A stretch of DNA of 33,484 nt from Patescibacteria group bacterium (GTDB lineage Bacteria; Patescibacteriota; Patescibacteriia; 2-12-FULL-60-25). Where the stretch lies: positions 1 to 33,484 of the forward strand of contig JAHJSR010000024.1 in the NCBI GenBank assembly GCA_018830085.1, read 5' to 3'. This document shows, piece by piece, positions 8,931 to 16,754 of this stretch; within the stretch, counting starts at the first letter, position 1; each line of letters starts with the position of its first letter. Both the position numbers and the translations under genes were made by a program. The notes under the pieces are model-generated. The model was not told the DNA's origin, searched no databases, and worked only from the letters and a program-made list of their open reading frames with translations.

Positions 8931-9428
8931 TTAAGGAGTTGCAACTACATCCCCTATTTGCCAATTTAAAGATTCGGCCGTACCAGCTGGTATCTCTAAG
9001 ACTCTATCCGCTTTTTCTTTAGATGTATAAGCCGCGGGCATATCCATCTTGGTTGGTACTGGTAAATTGTGGACAATATCTACAATCTTTTTATCATTTA
9101 TAAAAATTATATCAATCGGGAAATTCATATCCTTCATCCAAAAGCGCAAATAATCAGGTTCATTGAATAAAAACAGCATGCCTTCTCCGGCGTTGAGTTG
9201 CTCACGACCCGAAAGACCTTGCTCTCTTTGCGCCTGAGTTTGTGCTAAATCAACAGAAATTGAAATACCATTTATAATAACCAGCGATTTAACCTGACTA
9301 TCAATAGTATTGGAAGCCGAAGGGGCTGGTAAGAACATCAAGACCAAGGAAATGATAACAATGCCTGCTAATAATATAATAAAAGCCGTGATTCTACTTA
9401 TTGGATTACTTATCATTAGACATCGCAT
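8931..9428 (-). CDS. DUF192 family protein
   Basis: QREQGLSGRE...GMLFLF...LRFWMKDMNFPIDIIFI...; N-terminal TM. Confidence 0.88.
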   Translation of the reverse strand: MRCLMISNPISRITAFIILLAGIVIISLVLMFLPAPSASNTIDSQVKSLVIINGISISVDLAQTQAQREQGLSGREQLNAGEGMLFLFNEPDYLRFWMKDMNFPIDIIFINDKKIVDIVHNLPVPTKMDMPAAYTSKEKADRVLEIPAGTAESLNWQIGDVVATP

Positions 9429-9434
9429 AGTAAG

Positions 9435-10544
9435 TTATTTTTTATTTTGATTAAGCGGTAGTTTTTTTTGAATAGCCTTATCTGCAAGCCATGAAGCGAA
9501 AAATGTAAGTAGTACCAAAATCAAAACTAAAAAAATCTTTCCACGAGTTTGCATTAGTAAAGCAGCAACACCGGCAGTGGCGACAATCAACCACAAAAAA
9601 TAAACAATCTGTCGATGACCGATACCCGCATCAAGCAGACGATGATGCAAATGATCCTTATCAGCTTTATACCAAGGCTTGTGATGTTTAATCCGTCTGG
9701 TGATAGCTATGAGAATATCAGCGACAGGTATGGCGAGGACTGCCAGAGCAATGGCAATTTTAGCACTGGACATGATAGCTAAAAAACCTAAACTAAATCC
9801 GGCCATCGTGCTGCCACCTTCGCCAAGAAATTGTTTAGCGGGGTGGATATTACGCGGTAAAAATCCGGCAAATGATCCCGCTACGGCTGCCGATAATATT
9901 GTTGAGATTGGTTGATAATAGGCAGGCATGGCAGATAGAGCACCAACCATAGCTGCTCCTATAACAGTAATACCCGTAACCAAACCATCCAATCCATCAG
10001 CAATTTTTGTGGCATACATAGCAATCATTAACCACACAAAAGTTATTAAGTCCGCAGGAAATACCAAAGACCAAGTTCCACCGAATGGGCTCCAAGTTAG
10101 CCAATCTAGATAAAATGGCATGGAAGTACCCGGATTAGTTACATGTCTAATCGAAGTGCCAGTTAGAATCACAATCAAAGCTGCGACCACTGGAAACAAA
10201 ATACTTTGCCAGGCTTTTAAATCGTATTTATCATCGAGCATGCCTCCAAAATTTAGAATGGCTATACCTGCAACAAAACCGACGACCTGTATCAATTGTA
10301 ATTTGATTGAAAAAACCGATCCCTCAAAACTCAAAATAAATACCAGTATACCTAGCGTAATAGCTATACCCAATCCGCCCCACTGTGGTATGGGGATTTT
10401 ATGGATCTGCCTTTCTGATGTGGGAATATTTAAAGCACCATATAATATAGCCCAGCGCCGACTAGCAAAACTAAATATATATGATAATAAAAAACCTAAT
10501 AAAAAAATAATTAGGCTATAAATAATCATGCTTTGGATTGACAT
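9435..10544 (-). CDS. MraY/WecA-like glycosyl phosphotransferase (glycosyltransferase family 4)
   Basis: PQWGGLGIA, GGMLDDKYDLKAWQ, NIADGLDGL-type ATKIADGLDGLVTG, DKDHLHHRLLDAG. Confidence 0.88.
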   Translation of the reverse strand: MSIQSMIIYSLIIFLLGFLLSYIFSFASRRWAILYGALNIPTSERQIHKIPIPQWGGLGIAITLGILVFILSFEGSVFSIKLQLIQVVGFVAGIAILNFGGMLDDKYDLKAWQSILFPVVAALIVILTGTSIRHVTNPGTSMPFYLDWLTWSPFGGTWSLVFPADLITFVWLMIAMYATKIADGLDGLVTGITVIGAAMVGALSAMPAYYQPISTILSAAVAGSFAGFLPRNIHPAKQFLGEGGSTMAGFSLGFLAIMSSAKIAIALAVLAIPVADILIAITRRIKHHKPWYKADKDHLHHRLLDAGIGHRQIVYFLWLIVATAGVAALLMQTRGKIFLVLILVLLTFFASWLADKAIQKKLPLNQNKK

Positions 10545-10547
10545 ATG

Positions 10548-13262
10548 CTAGGCAAGTGGATTGGCTGCTTTTTCAACATGCAGAGTACCATCGTTATGCA
10601 AAACGATTGTATCATGGCGATCCACCTCTTGTTTTAATAGCAGATCTGCAATATTTGTGTCTACCCTGTCTTGAATCACGCGACGCAATGGACGTGCGCC
10701 AAAAGCCGGATCAAATCCAGCGTCCGCCAAATCTTCCACAGCCGGATCTTCGGCACGGAATCTGATTCCTTTTGCTTCTAAATTCTTAGCTATACGACCC
10801 AACATTAGCCATGCAATTTGAACAACTTGATCGCGGGTAAGTGGTTTAAATACAATAATATTGTCGAAACGGTTTAGAAATTCAGGTCTAAAAATTCCTT
10901 TCAATTCTCTTTCCAGTAAAACTGTTTTAATCTGTTCAGCGCTTTTGCCTTGAGCAATAGCGTTTTGAATATATGATGTACCAGCGTTTGAAGTCATTAT
11001 AATTACAGCGTTTGTAAAATCTATAACACGTCCAACTCCATCAGTTAAACGACCATCATCCATGACCTGTAAAAAAAGTGTTAGTACGTCAGGATGAGCT
11101 TTTTCAATTTCATCAAGAAGAACAATTGTGAAAGGTTTTTTTCGGACAGCTTCTGTTAACAAGCCCCCTCTTTCATCTTGAGGAAAACCAATCATTCGAG
11201 TAACAGACATCTGCTCTTGATACTCTGACATATCTAACCTAATCATTGCGTTTTCATCACCAAAATACTCTTGAGCTAAAGTTTTAGCTGTCTCGGTCTT
11301 ACCAACACCAGTTGGACCTAAGAATAAGAAATTAGCGATAGGACGTTTACCTTCGCGGAGTTCTGCTCTGGCTCTGCGCATTGCTTGCGCTACTGCTTTT
11401 ACAGCATCATCCTGCCCAATTACACGTCCATGCATACGATCTTCTAGATCAAGAAGTCGACGCGACTCTTCTTTGGTAACCATCTCAACAGGAATATCAG
11501 TTTTATCATGTACTATCTTGGCCACATCTTCCGCGGTTACAAATGAACCTTCTCCGCGTGATTTGCGAACCAAAACCGCTGATTCTCTTAGCACGTTGAG
11601 CGCGCTTTGGGGCGCTGCTACATCGTGCAAATATCGTAATGAGAGTGTTGCGGCTTTTTCCAGCGCAGCATAAGAAAGATATACTTGATTTTTGTATTCA
11701 ATTGTTCCTGATTTGGCCATTAAAACTTGGACTGTTTGTTCAGCATCGGCAGGAGGAACGACTACTTTTACAAGTTTTTTACCCAAACTACGGCGCTCTA
11801 AGTATTGCGTCCAGGATTGTTGTGAAGTTGTAGCAACTACCGTGAAATAACCCTTGTCCAATTCACTGGCAAATGTTTCTGCTAAATCCATAGGTCCTGA
11901 TCCACCTCCGACCAGTGCCTCGATTCCATAAAGTGCTAAGACTATATTGCCAGAAACTGCTACTTCATGGAGCATAGCCAAAAGCCTTTCTGCGGCCAAA
12001 CCAGGATCGCCTGCCGCCACAACTTGAGCTAGATTAACAGAAACCAATCGTTTATCAAAAAGTAATTCCGGAACTTCCTCTTCTACCATTTGTCTGGCCA
12101 ATTGTTCGATTACTGCAGCTTTACCACAACCAGTCTCGCCAACCAAAACAACTGATTGCTGACCACTTTCCAAGCCACGTAAAAGATCATCCATTACTTT
12201 TTGATTACCAATCATGGGACTTAAATACCCCCTAAGTGCTAAAAGAGTTAAATCTTCACTATAACGATCTAAAAGAGGTGTTTGCATCGCAGTCATAGCT
12301 CGATTCATTGATGTTTTTGGTTTGAATCTCGCTAGCATTGTAAAACGCTCATGATCTTCACGTAATTTATCATGCAACAACACCCATTTAGCTACATTTA
12401 TAATATACGAAGGTGGGAATTCCAGACGATCTAATACATCTTGTAGTTTTTCACTATCTAAAAAAGCCTGAAGAAATATTTCCATGGGCGAGACGTATTT
12501 ACGATGTGTTTGGTTGGCATAAGCAAAAGCAGCAACCAAAGTGCGTTTAGCCTCGCGTGAAAAAGTTATGGGTGGAGATCCGGCGTTTTCTGTTTGAATC
12601 AATTGAGCCAAGGAATCCTTAACATTTTCAAAACGCATTCCTAAACGCGCCATGAATAATGCCCCGGATCGACTTGCAAGAACTGCGCTAAACAAAATAA
12701 CCGGTGAGATCTCAACCCTGCCCGTATCTTTGGCAATTTTATAAGCCGATTCAATAACTTCCATCGCTGGTTCGGAAAAATACGGGCTTACTTCAAGAGC
12801 GGTTTGCTTTTGAGTCTGTCCTAAATCTTTATGTGGCAACCAGTTTGGTAACTCTTTAGCTGGTTTTGTAAACTCACTTATACGAAAAATAAAAAAAGCC
12901 GTAAAAACAATAGCCAGATAAAACAAAGAAACAAACCAGTACCCAGCCGACCAAAAAGAAATAGTTTGTAAATCTTGAAATGAATAAAATCTAATGACGT
13001 TCCAAAAAAAGATAGCCACAAAAGCAATAATTATTGCTAATACCATAAGGTGAATGGCTGCATTTACTTTAATTCTAAACTTTCTAATAGCTGCGGTAAA
13101 ATCATCAACAATGGTATTCCAAATCAGAAATCCATATTCACTAGGGATACCCACACCTGCGCCACGGCACTGTTTGCAATTTACTGATGCACGCGGATCT
13201 CCATTGCAAGCGTTGCAAACTATTGCCTGTGGACTTGTGGGAAAATTACTTTCTTGTGGCAT
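10548..13262 (-). CDS. ClpC/ClpA-like AAA+ ATPase with N-terminal zinc ribbon and TM helices
   Basis: CNACN...CKQC ribbon, two TM segments, Clp N-domain-like region, degenerate D1, intact D2 (GPTGVGKTETAKTLA, VLLDEIEKAHPDV, TSNAG). Confidence 0.9.
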   Translation of the reverse strand: MPQESNFPTSPQAIVCNACNGDPRASVNCKQCRGAGVGIPSEYGFLIWNTIVDDFTAAIRKFRIKVNAAIHLMVLAIIIAFVAIFFWNVIRFYSFQDLQTISFWSAGYWFVSLFYLAIVFTAFFIFRISEFTKPAKELPNWLPHKDLGQTQKQTALEVSPYFSEPAMEVIESAYKIAKDTGRVEISPVILFSAVLASRSGALFMARLGMRFENVKDSLAQLIQTENAGSPPITFSREAKRTLVAAFAYANQTHRKYVSPMEIFLQAFLDSEKLQDVLDRLEFPPSYIINVAKWVLLHDKLREDHERFTMLARFKPKTSMNRAMTAMQTPLLDRYSEDLTLLALRGYLSPMIGNQKVMDDLLRGLESGQQSVVLVGETGCGKAAVIEQLARQMVEEEVPELLFDKRLVSVNLAQVVAAGDPGLAAERLLAMLHEVAVSGNIVLALYGIEALVGGGSGPMDLAETFASELDKGYFTVVATTSQQSWTQYLERRSLGKKLVKVVVPPADAEQTVQVLMAKSGTIEYKNQVYLSYAALEKAATLSLRYLHDVAAPQSALNVLRESAVLVRKSRGEGSFVTAEDVAKIVHDKTDIPVEMVTKEESRRLLDLEDRMHGRVIGQDDAVKAVAQAMRRARAELREGKRPIANFLFLGPTGVGKTETAKTLAQEYFGDENAMIRLDMSEYQEQMSVTRMIGFPQDERGGLLTEAVRKKPFTIVLLDEIEKAHPDVLTLFLQVMDDGRLTDGVGRVIDFTNAVIIMTSNAGTSYIQNAIAQGKSAEQIKTVLLERELKGIFRPEFLNRFDNIIVFKPLTRDQVVQIAWLMLGRIAKNLEAKGIRFRAEDPAVEDLADAGFDPAFGARPLRRVIQDRVDTNIADLLLKQEVDRHDTIVLHNDGTLHVEKAANPLA

Positions 13263-13265
13263 AAT

Positions 13266-13658
13266 TTAAAAAGGCAGTTGTAAAAAAAACAAACCGGAAA
13301 AAATATTTTGCAATGCTAATAGTAAGGCTATAGGTGGAAGCGCGACCCAAGCCATGGCAAAAAGAAAATAGACGCAAGCTTCTGCGACCAATGCTATTCC
13401 CCTACCCAGGATTACAAAAAAACGCATTCCCACGCTAATTAAACGGCCAACTAAATCATACTGGCCATACATTGGCACAAAGAAATTTTTAAACCAGATC
13501 TTAAAAGCGTATTGCTTTGATCGATATTCTAGACCCTCGATACACCATTTAATAAATTTTTTTAAACCTTTGGTGTACCACCAAATAGGAAACCAAATAA
13601 TACTGCCAAATAAATCGACAAACACGAGCCGAATTAGTGCCTCGGAACGTTGCATCAT
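13266..13658 (-). CDS. Membrane protein, first gene of the ClpC-like operon
   Basis: ORF ends 3 nt before the ClpC-like start; ATG at 13658 or 13655 just downstream of TATAAT. Confidence 0.65.
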   Translation of the reverse strand: MMQRSEALIRLVFVDLFGSIIWFPIWWYTKGLKKFIKWCIEGLEYRSKQYAFKIWFKNFFVPMYGQYDLVGRLISVGMRFFVILGRGIALVAEACVYFLFAMAWVALPPIALLLALQNIFSGLFFLQLPF

Positions 13659-13664
13659 ATAAAT

Positions 13665-13673
13665 ATTATAGCA
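13665..13673 (-). promoter_or_regulatory. Extended -10 promoter of the 13266-10548-9435-8931 operon
   Basis: Minus strand TGCTATAAT; -10 at 13670-13665. Confidence 0.6.
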
Positions 13674-13705
13674 CAATTATGATTGGACTTCGAGTGAGTT
13701 ATTTT

Positions 13706-13737
13706 AAAAACAATAAAGGGCGCATAGTGATGCGCCC
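13706..13737 (-). terminator. Terminator of the candidate ncRNA
   Basis: Minus strand GGGCGCAT-cact-ATGCGCCC followed by TTTATTGTTTTT. Confidence 0.75.
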
Positions 13738-14213
13738 ACGCCAGTGGAGAGAGGTCCCCGGTAGTTCCAAGTGAAGGAACTGACCATACCTTCGTTACGG
13801 TGTCTTGATTTGGCCATTGGCTTGGCACAGCTTTGGCGGTTATAGATATTTGAGTACTTTGCCTGGCTGTGGTTGCCGTGATGCCATGTTACCTGAAGGA
13901 GCTGGGACCGGTTCGGGAGAGTACATTATGCCCGAGGGCGACCAATGGATAGGTCGCAAATTGTGCGGCTTAGTATGCCGCTGCACAAGGATGGCCGCCT
14001 CATGCTATAGCAGTGTCACGATCTTTCCCCGGAACTGGCTTCCAGAGTGCCATGATCGTCGTCCCGTTTATTAGGACTCGTACCCTCATCACCTATATCT
14101 TCACTCCTCTGTGTTTGGGGTCTGGTAAGTTGTTTTTGTTTTTGGCGTTGCCTACTGTCGCTGTCATTTGGTTGGTGCCATTTGGCGATATGTGGCCACA
14201 CAGAGGTGATGAG
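13706..14213 (-). ncRNA. Candidate structured non-coding RNA, about 500 nt, unidentified class
   Basis: No plausible CDS; numerous nested inverted repeats (see findings); TTGACA upstream; strong minus-strand terminator at the 3' end. Confidence 0.6.
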
Positions 14214-14263
14214 GTGATATATAAATGACATATTTTTCGTAATATGTCAAGGTATTTAGTGGG

Positions 14264-14303
14264 TATAAAAAAACTCCTCCAAAAACGCGCAGTCGGAGGA
14301 GTT
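14264..14303 (-). terminator. Terminator after ftsL-like gene
   Basis: Minus strand AACTCCTCC-14 nt-GGAGGAGTT followed by TTTTTTAT. Confidence 0.65.
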
Positions 14304-14403
14304 ACTAACTTTTTATTTTTTTGTTTATTATTTTTGTATTTTTTATTTCTGTCCTATATCTCGCAACTTTTGTGAGGCTTATAAATCAATGGCGGTAGAT
14401 TTT

Positions 14404-14766
14404 TTAGCGGAGCACATAAGAATGCGAGGCTGGATTAATATATTCAGGGTTCCTCATTTCTATAAATCCCAGATCTTCTGCTTTGGAAGTCAAAGCGTAT
14501 AAGGATGAACTGCGTGCGACCGTATCTTCGGAAGCTGTAATATCAGATTGGAGTTGAACGATTTGTCGCTCCAATTTTTGTAATCTATCTCCACGTGGTG
14601 CAGCACGCGTAACCTGCATCACATACATGGCTGTAAACCCTAGCCAAGCAACCATGGCCAACAATCCCCAAGCCAAAGCTCCTTGTGGCAACTGTCGGGC
14701 AATGGGCTGTTTAAAGCCAAAGCGCTGATGCGGTCTTGTCATAGCAATAGCGTAGGTTCGGGACAT
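14404..14766 (-). CDS. FtsL-like/septum formation initiator-type protein
   Basis: Single TM plus coiled-coil (LQKLERQIVQLQSDI); directly downstream of and overlapping rsmH. Confidence 0.6.
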   Translation of the reverse strand: MSRTYAIAMTRPHQRFGFKQPIARQLPQGALAWGLLAMVAWLGFTAMYVMQVTRAAPRGDRLQKLERQIVQLQSDITASEDTVARSSSLYALTSKAEDLGFIEMRNPEYINPASHSYVLR

Positions 14767-15674
14767 AAATTTTGGTTTTGGATTGCGTTTTTATGCGCTA
14801 CTCGCAACTTTGCGCTGCGGGCACGCGGGTTTATTTTGATTTCGTTTTCGGTCGGTAAGATAGGTTTTTTACTGACCGTAAAATCTTTGAATGATTTAAA
14901 TGTTTGTTTTACAATACGATCTTCTAATGAATGAAAACTTATAACCACGATCACACCATTAGGGGCCAGTATTTTTCTGGCTCCTTGTAGTGCAACTTTT
15001 AAAGATTCCAATTCATCATTAACCGCTATTCTGAGGGCTTGAAAGACTTTTGTAGCCGGATGAATTCGTGCTTTTGTTGCCGTTTGTGAACTTTTTTCTG
15101 CTATCAACCCAGCTAAATCAAATGTTGTCTCAAACTTTTTTTGTCGTCTGCGAGCAACAATTGCTTTCGCGATAGATGTAGCGCGCTTTTCTTCGCCATA
15201 AACTCTAAAGAGTCTTGTCAGTTCTTTTTCTGACCAGCGATTTACGATGGTGGCTGCTGTTAGGCCGTCTTGGTTGGCGTTAGGGCCTAATCTCATGTCT
15301 AAAGGACCATCTATTTGGAAAGATATGCCTTTGGATTCATCAGCAAGCTGATCGGATGAGATACCAAGATCAAAGAGAATGCCATCAAATGGACCTAAAC
15401 CGGACTCGTTAGCAACCTGTTCAATATTGCGGAAGTTTGATTCCACGATTTGCCAACGATTACCAAAATCCTTTTGTTTACTACGAGCATTTGTTAATGC
15501 AAGTGGATCAACATCAAAGGAGATCAATCGGCCGTTTGGACCTAAATTTTTTAGCATCTCGATAGAGTGCGTTGCACCTCCCAAGGTCGCATCAATATAG
15601 CGCCCTCCGTTTTTTATTTGGAGCGCGTCTAATACTTCGCTGACCATGACAGCGTTGTGCATACTCTTTGCCAT
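14739..15674 (-). CDS. rsmH: 16S rRNA (cytosine1402-N4)-methyltransferase
   Basis: GGRYIDATLGGATHSIEML, FDGILFDLGISSDQL, FQALRIAVNDEL, ISFHSLEDRIVKQTF. Confidence 0.95.
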   Translation of the reverse strand: MAKSMHNAVMVSEVLDALQIKNGGRYIDATLGGATHSIEMLKNLGPNGRLISFDVDPLALTNARSKQKDFGNRWQIVESNFRNIEQVANESGLGPFDGILFDLGISSDQLADESKGISFQIDGPLDMRLGPNANQDGLTAATIVNRWSEKELTRLFRVYGEEKRATSIAKAIVARRRQKKFETTFDLAGLIAEKSSQTATKARIHPATKVFQALRIAVNDELESLKVALQGARKILAPNGVIVVISFHSLEDRIVKQTFKSFKDFTVSKKPILPTENEIKINPRARSAKLRVAHKNAIQNQNLCPEPTLLL

Positions 15675-15678
15675 AAGA

Positions 15679-16110
15679 TTAAATACTTAGTGGATCGAGT
15701 CTCTCGGCGATTTCATTGCCTTGAGCTTCGGTTTTTTCCACATAAGCTTGCCATGCTTGCTCGTCCCAGATCTCCAGGCGGTCATATAAACCAGACACTA
15801 CCACTCTTTTACTGAGTGTTGCATAAGTACGCAAGTACTCAGGAATAGTGATGCGTCCAGATTTATCCATACTGACCTCCATGGCTCCTGCAAGCATTAA
15901 CCGGGCGAACGCGCGGGTATCCGCTTGAGAAAGCGGCAAGGCAGCAATTTTTGCAGCCAAGGATCTCCACTCTTCTTTTGGGTAAAGAAAAAGTGTGTGA
16001 TCAAGCCCACGCGTAACCACGGCTCCATCAGATAGCGCGGTGCGATAGCCGATGGGAACGGATAGCCGACCCTTGTCATCCAAAGTGTAATGATATTCGC
16101 CAATAAACAT
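15679..16110 (-). CDS. mraZ: Transcriptional regulator MraZ
   Basis: MFIGEYHYTLDDKGRLSVP... DKSGRITIPEYLR; true start at 16110 rather than 16218. Confidence 0.94.
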   Translation of the reverse strand: MFIGEYHYTLDDKGRLSVPIGYRTALSDGAVVTRGLDHTLFLYPKEEWRSLAAKIAALPLSQADTRAFARLMLAGAMEVSMDKSGRITIPEYLRTYATLSKRVVVSGLYDRLEIWDEQAWQAYVEKTEAQGNEIAERLDPLSI

Positions 16111-16192
16111 ATATATAGCCAATCCGTAAGAATATTTTGCTAGATAAAAAATGGCGGGACAGCTAGCCACACCCATGTGCGGCAACTTCTTT

Positions 16193-16217
16193 TCCCACTC
16201 TTCCCCACTTGTACCCA
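16193..16217 (-). promoter_or_regulatory. MraZ operator: three TGGGN boxes at 10-bp spacing
   Basis: Minus strand TGGGTacaagTGGGGaagagTGGGA. Confidence 0.75.
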
Positions 16218-16245
16218 TTTTATGCCACTAATCCCCTCGCGTCAA
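16217..16245 (-). promoter_or_regulatory. mraZ promoter
   Basis: Minus strand TTGACG (16245-16240), 17 nt, TAAAAT (16222-16217). Confidence 0.7.
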
Positions 16246-16358
16246 TCCTTTCGCCCCACTTTGTTTACCTGTTAACCCAGCTAAATTTATGTTCTTTTTT
16301 TGTTCCAATGTGGACACATTAAATACTTAATATATGACTAAATACACAGTTATATGGA

Positions 16359-16387
16359 TTGACTTTTTATAAAAAAAGTGATAACTT
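16359..16387 (+). promoter_or_regulatory. Promoter of the 16431 CDS
   Basis: TTGACT, 17 nt, TAACTT. Confidence 0.55.
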
Positions 16388-16430
16388 AGTTAATCATCTT
16401 TTGACTATAACAAGTAGATGGGAGGATTGC

Positions 16431-16730
16431 ATGCCCTTTACATTTCGCCCTTTCCAGAAAATCGAAGATATGTGGCTGAATTTTTTGGCTAGTCAATTGG
16501 AAGCCGCAATTTACTCACAACCCACGGAACCGACGACAGCATTCCGGATCGCTCAAACCGCCTGCAGGACATACAAAAAAGCATCTGACCTACCTGGGGA
16601 TTTATTGGCATCAGCCTTGCTTTGGAGCATGGACAGAGCTAGTAAAGAAATGCTTCGCAAAAGGCAGCATGCGCAAAAAGAAGATACTTGGGAGGCACAA
16701 GCTCTTTCACCTACCGACCGTTTGGATTGA
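16431..16730 (+). CDS. Small hypothetical protein
   Basis: SD GGGAGG upstream of ATG 16431; the listed 16359 start lies in the -35 box. Confidence 0.6.
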   Translation: MPFTFRPFQKIEDMWLNFLASQLEAAIYSQPTEPTTAFRIAQTACRTYKKASDLPGDLLASALLWSMDRASKEMLRKRQHAQKEDTWEAQALSPTDRLD

Positions 16731-16754
16731 ATTCCATGCGGTTTTATTTTTTTG
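16717..16754 (+). terminator. Terminator with the TGA stop codon in the hairpin loop
   Basis: ACCGTTTGGAT-TGA-ATTCCATGCGGT (one mismatch, one G-U) followed by TTTATTTTTTT. Confidence 0.5.

Noticed and set aside
13706-14213. Assignment of the candidate ncRNA to RNase P RNA, tmRNA, SRP RNA or 6S RNA
   Set aside because: Recalled signature sequences of these classes were not found on either strand. A divergent member cannot be excluded without covariance-model search.
13805-14231. Short ORFs (89, 71 and 71 aa) in the 13.7-14.2 kb region
   Set aside because: Overlapping on both strands, no ribosome-binding sites or recognisable motifs; the inverted-repeat density favours a structured RNA.
16111-16218. 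N-terminal extension of MraZ in the ORF track
   Set aside because: The extension covers the operator and promoter; MraZ proteins begin MFIGEY-like, so 16110 is the start.
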